Shown here: in pieces, positions 1 to 11,300 of the stretch
Numbering within the stretch: the stretch's first letter is position 1
Layout of the letters: every line of letters starts with the position of its first letter
Source of the DNA: Hirudinaria manillensis
Lineage: Eukaryota > Annelida > Clitellata > Hirudinida > Hirudinidae
DNA length: 64,000 nt
Assembly (NCBI GenBank): GCA_034509925.1
Contig: CM067528.1
Coordinates: 7,215,001 to 7,279,000 of the forward strand
Direction of reading: 5' to 3'
Translations under genes and position numbers: made by a program
The notes under the pieces: generated by a model
Databases searched by the model: none
What the model was told of the DNA's origin: nothing
Seen by the model: the letters and a program-made list of their open reading frames with translations, nothing else

Positions 1-51
1 ATTCAAGAAGCTGCTCAGGATATAATTGGTCATGACAGTGCATTCATTTAA
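1..51 (+). CDS. Possible 3' end of an upstream gene (partial)
   Basis: The window opens in an open frame that reads IQEAAQDIIGHDSAFI and stops at TAA 49-51. The sequence then turns strongly AT-rich, as expected at a coding to 3' UTR boundary. Sixteen residues are too few to assign a family, and no polyadenylation signal was seen close by. It could equally be chance open sequence. Confidence 0.25.
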   Translation: MQEAAQDIIGHDSAFI

Positions 52-559
52 TTATGTTAATGTCCTCGTAAAATATTATTCGTGTTCCAGAAATCCATGA
101 TGTTTATCTCAATTTTATTCACCTGTGCAGCATTGCTATTTTGGTCACAATTACTTTCTATGTTTATGCATCTATTTGTCATCCACCATTTGCATATTTT
201 ATTTCAGAAATTTCACATAATTTGTTCACAAAGTATATTACCTTAAACTTGCGGATCGTATCTTAAGCTTTTGCTCAAGCATAATTTATGATAATGAGCT
301 GAATAAGTGCGTTAAAAGTTGTTTGTTTGCAATTGTTAACTTTTGAATTATTATTCGTATAAGAGAAGAATCTAACGTTTGGTACTTTTTTCCACTTTTG
401 ATCTGCATTTCTTATCATTTTGAGTTGCATTTACAATAATTATTGTAAATATTAATTTTAATAACAAATTTATTGAATTTTAATGATTTTAATTTAAGCA
501 ATTTATTTTCATTCAAAAAAATTAACTTTGACACATTAACGACGGCATGAAGTGAAGTC

Positions 560-586
560 ATGATGATGATGATGATGATGATGATA
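560..586. repeat. GAT trinucleotide microsatellite
   Basis: About nine consecutive GAT units in non-coding sequence upstream of CDT1. Confidence 0.85.
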
Positions 587-1724
587 ACATTACGAAGATG
601 ATAATGATTGTTGAGCTGAAGTTATGCTCAAAGTTTCTCTTAAAAGGTTATTCTTGCCTCACACGATGTGCCTTCGTTTGAACTTTTGGAACCGATTTTA
701 ATGATTTAATTTTTAATTGCTTTTAATTAAATAATTTCTGACTTGTCGCAATTGCCACTGATTAATTGCAACTCTGTTGATTGTTTTGCAGCCATCTAGA
801 ATTTGAATTTAATATTATTTTGCATTAATTACTTAATAGTTTGATTAAGCTTGTATGATGAGTTAATTCATTTTGAAAGTATTTCTAAGAAACTGATTGC
901 AAGAGTGTAGTTTTTTTTATCCATGCTAGAACGTGATATTTTTTTACTGTTCAGAATATTTGGGAAACTTAGCTTTTTAGATTTCAAAGCCTTGCTGTTT
1001 TCATTTGTTTGCTTGTTCACATTTTATAAAAAGAAAAATCGTTTAATACACATTTCCATTGTAAGTGTTTTCCTTCAGTTTCAATACAAAACTTTATTAA
1101 AACTTACAGTTAAAAAGTTAAAATTACAATCCTACTACAGTTTAACTGTTCAAAACCGTCTGTTTTGGGTTTATGTTCCAAAGTGAATAGCAGCAAAAAT
1201 TTCAGCAGCATTTTTAATTAGATTGATTAAGCGTTATTTTACGTCACTTATTTTAAAAGTGACGGGTCGACAAGCTCTTGCCATAATTATATATGAAGCT
1301 ACATTGTTGCTAAATGAGAAGGGTGTCAAAAGTATTTTCCGATATTTTCATATTTATTTTTCAAACTATTAAAGAAAAACAAATCTTGGTATTCAAATCT
1401 TAGGGGAAATATTGTAAACTTGCTTAACTTTTAAAGATACTGGGAAAGGGTTTATGAGTATTGGTTAAATTAAGTTGCCAGTATTTTAAATAGAAATAGA
1501 TTTTTAATGATTTTGTTGTTTAAAAAGTAATAGACATTGTCTCAAACATTTTGTATAACTAATAAAGAACTTTCTATCCAAAGCACATCACGAGTGTTTT
1601 AAAATGATATTTAAATTAAGTTTTAAATATGAATTAACATAGTTTATCCTCATTAAATAAAATATTTAAAAACTGGGAAATCATTGAATAATAATCGGAT
1701 TATTTTGTTTTGGCTTTTGTTTGA

Positions 1725-1731
1725 GCGCCAA
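1725..1731. promoter_or_regulatory. E2F-like site upstream of CDT1
   Basis: GCGCCAA is the reverse complement of TTGGCGC, which fits the E2F core TTSSCGC. It lies 29 bp upstream of the CDT1 start codon in an otherwise AT-rich stretch. CDT1 is a known E2F target in other animals, so the position is plausible. A 7-bp match alone is weak evidence. Confidence 0.4.
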
Positions 1732-1759
1732 CACGGGAATATTTTAATCGAACGTAAAC

Positions 1760-4700
1760 ATGTCGCAAACTAGGCTGACCGAGTTTTTTACAAGTCGCAA
1801 AAGGGCTGCTGATTCAATTGACGGAAATGTTTCTAAAAAGTCAAAAATTATAAACGAAGCACCTATTTCTCAAATTGACGATGTAAGAATAACCCGATCG
1901 AAAACAGCCTCTAGGGCAGTAAAAACTGTGCGCGTTAGGGCTCCTCCAAAAAATGCGAGTAAAACCGTAAAGACTCCAGCTAAAAATGTTCAAGATTCTG
2001 GATCAAAGATCGAGAAAACTAAAAAGGAGGACATTGTTCCCGTTTTTGATGCGGCATCCAAAGCTGATTTCTCAGTTTTTGGCGAGAAGGCTAAAGGTGT
2101 TTTTTTGTTAGATTTTATGTCGAAAAATATTTGATAGATAGAAATAATTACGATGAGCATATTCAGATGTCTCTAGATTGTCTGGTCTGATCTTAACCTG
2201 TTAACATAATACATTTTATAATTTGTAGCTCCGTCCACAGTTACCAAGAACCTCTTTCCAGAAGAAGAGAAGGCAAATGGTGGACAAAAAATTAAAAAAA
2301 TTGTTGTGGATGAGACCAGCAAGAAATCCATACAAGAAAAACTGAAATCCTCAAATTTGTTTGAGTTGAGGCAGAAGTTGTCTGAGCTCCATGGCAAGTC
2401 TCCCCTAAAGTGCCCCCCAGGTCTTTCATCTCCATCCAAGTCCTCAGTTGTAGGAAGGTCACCAATGAAAATGAATCTGCTTAGATCCCCAACTAAACTT
2501 CTGACACCTTTGAAGAAAGACCAACTTGCAACTCCAACGAAATCTCCACTGAAATACGATGCAAAAGAGTTGTTGACCTCCCCGACAAAGATGCTTCAGA
2601 GTATCCTGAGTTCCCCGTTTGTATCATTTTGAGTGTTGCGTTGTTATGGTTTATTCCAGTTTTATTTAATATCCTATCAAAGCCAAAATGTGAAAACCGA
2701 TCCACATTCTTAAGACAAAGAATGACGTTCTATTCTTTTAAGAGCTAAAACTTAAGTTATTTTTAAAATATGCAGAAAGACATATAAATAAATTAATCTT
2801 ATCCGACCAAATAAGATGTTACATTTTTTTGGCAATCTTTTCTAGCACCAAGGCAGCTCCCGAAGTCCAGAGAGAACCCTCATCCTCCACTGCACCTCTG
2901 TCCCTCCCAACTGCTTACTCCCATCTTCAAAATGTCTTCTCAAGTGTTGACCTTGTAGTCAGCATGTTGACCAATAGGCACGAAATCTGCACCTTTGACA
3001 AGTTGACGAAGGCCGTCAAGCAGATTACGAAGAGGTTGTTGTTGTTGTTTGTAATGGTTGTTGTTGATTATGATGCATTTGATGATTATGTCATTAATTG
3101 GTTTAAGTATTGGCCAATTGAGGTAACAAATAATTAATTAAGAACATAATGACATCAAGAATAAGATATGACTTGTCTTAGTTTTACTTCCTTTTGTGTA
3201 ATGTTTCCATGTTTTTACAACAAAAGGGACTTCACATCGAAGCACCTGGAGCAGATCAAAACGGTTTATCCGGGAGCCTACGTCTTCAGACAAGAAATCG
3301 GACTCCCGAGTTTCGGCCACGGAAGAACCACTCGGTACCAACTCACCATCGAAGCCAACTTTGACGAAGGCAGGTTTTTCTTTGATAATATTTTGGTACA
3401 GAATTTTGGATACTTTTGATGATTGTTATTTTATTACAAGCTAATTAATAATATTTGACTGGCTTTTTAATGATAGTATTTTATATATCTTAATCATTAC
3501 ATCATTGGTATCATACTAAAAAATATGTTATTATTTTCCTGCTTATGCAATTCTTTTGTTGGTCAGTTTCCATAATACTCGTCTCAAACTAATTAAATGA
3601 TGTCTCCTCAGACTCTGGTCCATCTCAACCTACTTCTCCACAAAAATCGATGAAATTTACGCCCGCAAAGATCACGGAACGCAAAGCTCTGTTTCATTCC
3701 AAGTTGTTGGACGTTGTCAAGAGACATCACGACGTCAGTTTTGTGAATCTGTGTTGTTGTTGGATCGATTTATCACCTTATATGATCGTTTATCATTTAT
3801 GGCCGGAACATTCCTTATCAATTGGTTGGCAATAATTTGATTATTCAAATAATTTGATTATTCAAATAATTTGATTATTCAAATAATTTGATTATTCAAA
3901 TAATTTGATTATTCAAATTATCCAAATTTAGGACTTCCTGACCAAGTTGAAGCTGAATGTGGACAACAGCAAGTTGACCAAGTGGCATCCTCAGTTCAAA
4001 CTCGAGGAAATCCCCGAGATTTTGTCGTCTCAACTTCCTTCGCCTCCGGAGTCCAGCAAACCTTTGCAGGCACAGGAGTTTCTTAAGCTGGCCAGTGGCA
4101 TGGATCCGAGGGTAGGTCGAGTGTTAAATATGGTTAATCGATTAACATGTCTGTTAAGTGGACTTATAATATTTATCAGAATCATTTATAATGCTTTACA
4201 TATCGTTATGTTAGTGTGAATATTATTACTTAATAATTTGGATTTAAAAGTCAGTTTTATTGTTAATATAATTTTTCTACTTTTGCTATGATAAGGGCTT
4301 ATCGTTAATGCCATTTTTTCTATTTTATTTGCACTGATAAGGTTAAGAAGGCATTGGAGGTCACAGCCAAATCAAAACTCACAGTTGAGGTCGAAGAAGT
4401 ACAAATTAAGGAAGAAATGTCGGACAGCAGCAACAACAACACGACAACCACAAATGTTGTTGCATCCGTCAAAGGCATATCTTCATCTCTCTTGGACAGG
4501 GTTGGTCTGAGAGATTCATTGCTTATTTTAAATTGATTTATAAATAATTTTGTTTTAAATGTTAATTTAAGTGGAGCCAGATATCTAGCAGTTATTATCT
4601 ATTTATCTTATAGAGTAATTCATAATAAATGAATAATATAATTTAATTGTGATTGAAGATCAGAGCCAAGGAAGCACAGAAAGTGAAGAAAATGATGGTA

Positions 4701-5326
4701 GAATCTCCTGAAGACATGCAAAAGAAGCACCAATTGCAGAAACTTCCTGAACTTTGTCGAACAATTTACCAGTGAGCGATTTGTTGATGTGTTGCTTATA
4801 AACTTGCCACAAAATATATTTCAGTCGACCAGGCATAAAGATGTCCATTTATGATAGTGATATCCATTTATAATTTATATCCATTATTCACTCTGATTAT
4901 CCAATTTAAGTGAGAGATTGCAATTTGATTGTCACTTTTAGTTCTTTTACAACTCACAAGAGGCCTGCCATGCCACAGGACGATGCAGTCAAAGTCCTCA
5001 CTTTGAGCGGTGATGGCTTTCTTTCTTCGAGTGAGTTCGACTTACGTTGTTCTAAAACTGTTCTAATATTTGGTCTTGATTCAACAATAACAGTTAATAT
5101 TAATATTAAACAATTATAGATTAATATTCAACATTGTTAGTAAATATTTGCTATGATTTAATATCATTCTTGAACATCAGAGGAAGCAGAGAACTATCTA
5201 AAGATGATGAGTGAAGTTTTGCCAGAGTGGTTGACGTTCGCCAGAGTTTCAAGCGGAGTTTACATTAGATTGAACAAAACTGTCGAAATAGGAGCAGTTC
5301 TTAAGAAGCTTGATGCACTTCTGAAG

Positions 5327-5335
<9 letters not shown>
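1760..5335 (+). CDS. CDT1: DNA replication licensing factor CDT1
   Basis: Loads MCM2-7 on origins in the nucleus; in this family it is inhibited by geminin and destroyed in S phase. Exons 1760-2096, 2229-2616, 2846-3034, 3227-3369, 3612-3733, 3932-4111, 4342-4500, 4659-4771, 4942-5030 and 5181-5335 join in phase to 624 aa. The N-terminus carries a PIP degron, QTRLTEFF at residues 3-10, followed by basic SRKR; TE replaces the usual TD. Exon 2 (residues 113-242) holds nine S/T-P-x-K sites. Exons 3-5 (about 242-393) form the geminin-binding winged helix, with IKTVYPGAYVFRQE. Later exons supply LTKWHPQF, and the C-terminal winged helix starts at LLDRIRAKEAQK (about 500). The exon 4 to 5 phase requires a GC-AG donor at 3370. 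Family assignment is very secure; that donor and the 2616 donor are less so. Confidence 0.93.
3831..3918. repeat. 17-bp tandem repeat in a CDT1 intron
   Basis: About five copies of a 17-bp unit (AATAATTTGATTATTCA) run head to tail in the intron between CDT1 exons 5 and 6. The copies are nearly identical, suggesting recent expansion. There are no spacers, so this is a minisatellite. Confidence 0.9.

Positions 5336-5370
<35 letters not shown>
5331..5370. repeat. TGAT microsatellite overlapping the CDT1 stop codon
   Basis: A run of about nine TGAT units begins in the last CDT1 codons; the TGA stop at 5333-5335 lies inside the array. Length changes would add 3' UTR but hardly alter the protein, because the first unit already supplies the stop. 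Confidence 0.9.
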
Positions 5371-5371
<1 letters not shown>

Positions 5372-6587
5372 CAATTGATTGCTATCAAACATTTTTTAAA
5401 TGCATGTCCAGAGTTTTTCAATGGAAACATATATTTGATAAATATATTATTTTATTAATTAATTCTATTTTCTGTTTGGTTTCATACTGGATATCACTCA
5501 TTGACATGTCCCTGTAACTGTAATGGTGTTTGATAGTCATATTAAGTTTTAAACTCTGCTGATTATGATGACCAAGAATTTATGAGGATTGTTTGTCTTT
5601 TAAAATGTTTGACTTGGTTTCTCTGTTGAAATCAATGAAAGGAAATGGAATTGGATTTGAAACTTAACACCGTTGGGCTCAGGTTTTGCATCTGAAGGCG
5701 GTGTTGTGTTTACTTTCTTCAACATCGCCAAAACGCATTTATTGAATACACTAAAAATGAGGCTAAGACCTTGAGTGTTGCATCGGTGGAGATAATTGAA
5801 AAGGATTCTAAATGCTCATAAGTAAGACTGGTTAATAATAGTTGTGGTGTTGTTGATATCTAGCGTCTAAATTTAGATTTAGCTAAAACGCTTTGTTTAA
5901 TTTTAGGTTGAGCGGATGTTATGTTGGTGCAAAGATAATATTTTTGAGAATACATGGTGAAAAAAAGTGGGTAGAATAATAATAGTTATGGCAAAATGAG
6001 ATGATGGGTTTTGTACAAGAGAATATCCTTACGAAAGTAGCTTATCTGATGAACTGTTGCTTCGAGTAATATAAATTGAAAAGCTCTTTTACAGGAATTG
6101 CACGGTGAGTTTAAGGTGCAATAAGCGCGAATTTGTGAAGTCAGTGGAGTAATTGGATACCCAAGGTAGGTTGAAATTTAATTGTGGACTTATGAGGGGT
6201 TGAAACAGTGTGTATGGCTGTTTTGTGTTGATGTTAGCGATCTGTGTTCAATATTGATGGAAATCATTCGGTATGAGTCAAAGGAGAATTTAAACAATTT
6301 GTTCGTGTTTTGGCAGACCATTCACATGTCATTGGATTGGAGAAACGTTCATTCCTTGTTGTTATTATTATAAGAGTTATTATCATCATTTGCAATCTTA
6401 TTATCGCTATTATTCTGCAAGATGTAAAGTTGCATCACTTCAGAAACACCCACTAACTACTACTGACGTGAGAAAGAAGAAAAAACATCAAAGTGGGTGA
6501 TCGAGTGCATATTTCTCAAAAAGAGAATGAAATTTAAAAGGTACAAACACGTCTGATGCAATATTTGCATCTCAAGAGACTTGTGCC
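5371..6587. other. CDT1 3' UTR and intergenic sequence
   Basis: No coding exon could be supported. Donor-like sites at about 6112 (ACG/GTGAGT) and 6164 (AAG/GTAGGT) could belong to untranslated first exons of the following small gene, but no start codon or frame supports this. Confidence 0.45.
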
Positions 6588-6595
6588 TATTTAAG
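6588..6595 (+). promoter_or_regulatory. TATA-like element before the small secreted-peptide gene
   Basis: TATTTAAG lies about 40 bp upstream of the first ATG at 6633, with a TCATCT initiator-like stretch between. It would put transcription start near 6610-6620. Single weak motif. Confidence 0.3.
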
Positions 6596-6632
6596 AAGCG
6601 GTTCATCTCAGATTTTTTGCCGAAGTTCAGGA

Positions 6633-7526
6633 ATGATTATCGAAAGCAAAAGTACGATTCTCACGATCCTTTTAATTCAGGACGACATCTGTCTGCAGAT
6701 CGAAATGGTAATTAGATATTCATCAATTGTTGCTGTCATTTCTGAACCATTTTTTTACATTTGCCAACAAATTGTGATAAATAATTTCGTTTCAGATTAT
6801 TATACATTGCTGTGCCGAACGATCGATTTTTACGGTGGTGACTGTGGTGATGATGACGATTGTCATGGTGACGTCACTGACCGTTTCTTCAGTTGATCTC
6901 GGCAGATCTCAAGTAAAAGGTGAATGGAATTGTCTTTATAAACTCAATGAACTTATGATAAACATAAGCTGTTATTTATAAAAAATAATATAATAATTAT
7001 ATAATAATATTTTTATTATTAATTATAATAATATAATAATAATGAACAATGTTTTAAAATTAAAATTTGATTAAATTTTACTAAAGAACGATACATCTGT
7101 AAAACTTATGAAGAGACCCATATTTAAATAGAATATGTATTATTTTCAAGTTGCTTAAAATTCGAAGCATAACATTATACATAACATGGTACACATTCGT
7201 TGTATCGATGCTCCGTTGTTTGTTGAAACAATGCAATATTTTGAATATTGTTTCGAGTTTTTAAATATTTTAAATATTAATTATAAGAACATTGCATGTT
7301 CTCTACGACAATTACCATGGATTAATTTGTGAAATCAGATGAAAAACACCTACCGTCCCTGAACCTAATTTGGAGGATGCTAGGGGAAGGCAGGATTGTG
7401 AACAAAAGATCAGTAAACGAAAGATCAGCAACCAACAGTATTTGCAAGGAAAAGAATGTAATTGGTCCTTGGAAGGAGTTCAGGAGGATCATTAAGTCGC
7501 CAAATTGTTTCAAAACTGCTTCGTAA
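6633..7526 (+). CDS. Putative small secreted peptide precursor, family not recognised
   Basis: Three exons join in phase: 6633-6707, 6796-6919 and 7339-7526, giving 128 aa from ATG 6633 or 104 aa from ATG 6705, which is the last codon of exon 1. Splice sites are good (AAATG/GTAATT, TTTCAG, AAAAG/GTGAAT, AATCAG). Exon 2 encodes a hydrophobic stretch, FTVVTVVMMTIVMVTSLTVS, resembling a signal peptide or anchor. The rest is hydrophilic with a Lys-Arg site (GRIVNKR), then a 38-residue tail with two cysteines 17 residues apart (SICKEK, PNCF) and an internal Arg-Arg. This layout fits a neuropeptide or other small secreted cysteine peptide. No known family motif or amidation glycine was recognised, so function is unassigned. 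Confidence 0.5.
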
Positions 7527-7889
7527 CAATTTCTACATCATTTGTTCTCCATTATCCAGTAATTAATTTTGTTATTCAGTAAATTGTAATTAATTTTTTT
7601 TATCCATAGAATTGTATTTAATTATATTATATCCAGTGAAATGTAATTAATTTTTTGGTTAATCCGTTTGATGAACGTCTTGAAATATCATAGTTTATTG
7701 AACAATGAGATTTTTAGACGATGAACCTCAACGTATTTGTACTACTAATAATAATATTATATTATTATTTATGAATTGTGGTGTGACCTTTTATGGTTTG
7801 CATGTTTTTTTGTGCGTTTGTTGACAAAAAAATAAAATAGCGCTGTTTGCCTGGCTTGCATATTCTGAATGGTGTTTGTACATTTTAAT
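7527..7889. other. Intergenic, AT-rich
   Basis: Short AT-rich repeats only; no exon-like sequence was found between the small peptide gene and the decayed fibrinogen-domain exon. Confidence 0.6.
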
Positions 7890-7965
7890 AGCATAAGACT
7901 TTCCAGCTTTGGTTAAGCAATGCAGATCTTCATTGCCACGTGTAAAATCCTTTGATTTACATCTT
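7890..7965 (-). pseudogene. Decayed duplicate of a fibrinogen-related-domain exon
   Basis: On the minus strand this segment reads GNEDLHCLTKAGKSYA, against GNEDLHCLTKTGKYYA in the functional exon at 9023-9271. About 50 bases match 9050-9100 with only a handful of differences, and the likeness then falls away on both sides. It lies beyond the stop codon (8347) and poly(A) signal of the neighbouring gene, and no matching partner exons were seen. Best read as a remnant of a tandem gene or exon duplication. Confidence 0.65.
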
Positions 7966-8307
7966 ACGAAATATCTAATTATTCATTTAAAAATAGCAAA
8001 AATGCCAATTAAACACATCACAGCACAATTTGATGTTTTCCCAACTGTTCCATTTTTTACTCCTGAAATGCATTCAAAGTGGTTGAACCGACAATTAAAG
8101 CTTCAAAAGCATTCGTGTGCCACAGCACGTTGATTGTATTTTTTGATTGTCATTTTTTACGACATCACTTTAATTTATATAAAGATTCAATCTTTATGGT
8201 GTTTAGGTTCAGAAGTTCGTTACGTTGCATCTGTTGATTATATTGTAATGTTCTTGCGATTAACTCCACTTATACACATTATTAAAGATTATTTTTCTTA
8301 AAGGTAT

Positions 8308-8313
8308 TTTATT
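8308..8313 (-). terminator. Poly(A) signal of the TSP1-fibrinogen gene
   Basis: AATAAA on the minus strand about 35 bases beyond the stop codon, the expected place for cleavage and polyadenylation. Confidence 0.6.
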
Positions 8314-8346
8314 CACTCTTTCATGATTCAATTAAATGTTAGCATC

Positions 8347-11300
8347 TTAATATTCCTCTTCAGGATAATAGGCTGGTGGCAGAGGAGGCACGGTCTTTGG
8401 TTTCTGATTCTGCTCGTAGACATCGGGTTTACCCTTCGGTTGATAGGGTGGTTCGTAAGACTTGCTCTGTTGCTTCGGGAGATATTGTTTCTGAATTTCG
8501 ACGTCGTCTACAGTGGGAAGACGTTGCAGTAAAATACGAGCCTTCACCAAATACTGATCAGGGGCGAGGGATTTCATCTCAAAATATCGTTTGTAATCTC
8601 CAAAGAGGTTGAGCTCGTCGTAGCATGAACTGTACCACCAACCACCGAGATGGACCTGAAATAATTCAAAGGTTTAATTAATTTAGCTTATGATAAATAA
8701 ATTATTTAAATGCACTGCAAACGATAGTTTTTTACTTTTGCACAGTTGCTGTAAAAGCTTTGGTCGTTGTCTCTGTCGTAAGTTGAGAAAGGAGTGCCAT
8801 CACTCTGTAAGACGATTTGGTCGGTGTTGAAATGAATGCCATAATTACGACCTTCCGAGGCCACTACAAACTTTGGTGATTCCACATCGAGCTTCTTACC
8901 GGCTAAGTAGTAATTAAATTATTGAATGAATTACAATTACATGAAATTTGAAATAATACTTTGAATAATACGTTGAACTTGAAATCATTGTTAATTTATC
9001 AATATTTTAATGATAAGTTCACCTTTAGTAACGAGTTCTATGGCAGCATAATACTTTCCAGTTTTGGTTAAGCAATGCAGGTCTTCATTGCCTATGTAAT
9101 AATCTTTCGCAGGATTTCCAAAACCAACTTTGAATTCATTCCAGTTCTTGTTCATGTTGAATTCAGGGCTTTCACGGTTGAAAACGACAAAGAAATTGTT
9201 GACGCAGGAACCCTTAATAGAACCGCAACCAGAAACATTCAGAGAATATTCTTTTGCTGGTTCAAAAATATCTGGAACACATACAAATCTTATAATAACT
9301 TTGTACAATATTTTGAAGAATTATAATAAGTTGTTATTAAGAGCGCAGGTACCACAAGATCCAAAACTGGGTATGTGGGATTGAATCAATCAATCAATCA
9401 ATCAGTTAATTAATTAACGATACTCACGCCTTGGTTTGGCACAGAACTTAAACTCCACTGGTTCTCCCTCGCAATATTCGATGATATTTTTTCCGTAGAC
9501 AACACTATTTTCCAGAAGGCACTGTCTGTTTCTCTGATGGAAAGGTTTGACGCCACAAATCTCCGTGCAATCGGACCAAACGGTCCATGCCGACCAGTTG
9601 TCTGCGTCGAAATTGTAGCGTTAAGAGCATTTAAAATAATTTTTAATAATTAATTTCATATTATAATTATCACAATCATTTACAACTAAATCTTAAAATC
9701 TTTAAATTGATTGTTGTATAGTCTCTTCACCATTTCCACGTCCTTAGAACCAAAACACCATCAACAATGAAAACATTGAAACGAAGCTATTGTTAACAAT
9801 TTCAATAAATACATAAATAAATAAGTAAATAAATAACCATCTCATGAAATTATTAAATCCTCGACTTGAATCTAACCGCAGTTGGTTTCGAAGCAGAACT
9901 TGACTTCAGATGCCGATCCAGAACATGGGTTTCCTCCGTACGATGCCTCGGGTTTGTTGCAGACTCTCGATCTGGTCGTACTTCCTCCATATCCACACGT
10001 CTTACTGCAGGCAGACCAAGTGGACCAATCTGCCCATCCCCCGTCCACCGCTAAACACAAAGAAATATTCAAAGTCGCGTTCGGCTTTTTTTTATTAATT
10101 TGCAGAAATCACATTATTTATGGCATTATTTTCTAGAAAAAAATTATATCATTATAGTATTTTTAATTATTATAATTTTAGTTCTAAGTTCCTCCTGAAT
10201 TATGAAACGATATTTATTATTTTTGAGGTTGGCACTAACCACATGGTGATGCGCTGCAATTTTTGGCTTCAGTGAAGGGTCCAATGCAATTCTTGCCAAA
10301 ATACTGAGGAGCAGGATTGTTACACTTTCTGTTTCTTGTACTAATGCCGTCTTCACCGCACGTGACGCTACATGTCGACCATTCTGACCAGTTGTTCCAG
10401 TTACCATCGACATCTAGTAAATCAAGTGATTTAATTAATGGATGCCAAGGTATAGTAAAGAAATGCAACTAATTTAAAAAATTAGGTAATTTTAATATCG
10501 AAAAAAAAATAAAAGAAATCTAATATCTTCATCGAAACATATCGCAATGAAAGAGACTTACCACATGCTCTCAGATTACAAGTTTTGCTTTCTGTGTCGT
10601 CACCTTCGCAAGGTCTGCCTCCGTGCGCAGTCACAGGACTCTGGCAGGTTCTCTTCCTGGTCGAAGTTCCCTCAGCGCAAGTGGCACTGCATTGAGACCA
10701 CTGACCCCAGCTTGTCCATCCACCATCGACGGCTGTTTCGCATCGACAAATGTTAGATTAATGTTTTAGGAGGAATAAATCTCCATTTGTGATAATATGT
10801 TAAGAACTTAGAATTAATTTCATACGCAGAAATGGTTAAGAACTAACGGCAGGGTTTGACATAGCATGATTTGGACTGAGAATCCTCCCCTCTGCACATG
10901 GCTCCACCATGGATAGGTTTTGGTTCATTGCACAGACGAGTTCTGGAAGATGTTCCTCCAGATCCACAAGTAATGCTACACTTTGACCATTCACACCACT
11001 GGCCCCAGTTTCCATCGACAGCTGAGTTGGACAACAAAAGTTGGAAATAAAATATTTTAAGAATTAACGTCATTTACATCTTAAAATTATAATAAACCAC
11101 TGCTTTATAACTGCAAAATTTTGTTTTGTTATTCTCGAAATATCTCTTGATGACCCAAAAATAAAAAAAAAAAATCTAAAATAAATCCTGTCTCCTCATG
11201 CACAATAAAACTCACGACATGGTTTAAGTTTGACAGCCTTAATTTCTGTATCCTCCCCTTTGCAATTCTTTCCGCTGTAAGCAGGTGCAGGGTTGTCGCA

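Larger units (their letters stand above)
52..1759. other. Intergenic, AT-rich; no supported gene
   Basis: The stretch is AT-rich with a short GAT run near 560-586 and no exon-like segment. The 87-codon frame at 923-1186 is Leu/Phe/Lys-rich, low in complexity and lacks splice context. The right end must contain the CDT1 promoter. Confidence 0.6.

Noticed and set aside
923-1186. 87-codon plus-strand frame
   Set aside because: AT-driven Leu/Phe/Lys composition, no splice or promoter context, no recognisable domain.
3831-3918. CRISPR-like direct repeats
   Set aside because: Repeats are contiguous with no spacers, lie in an intron of an animal gene, and are a simple minisatellite.
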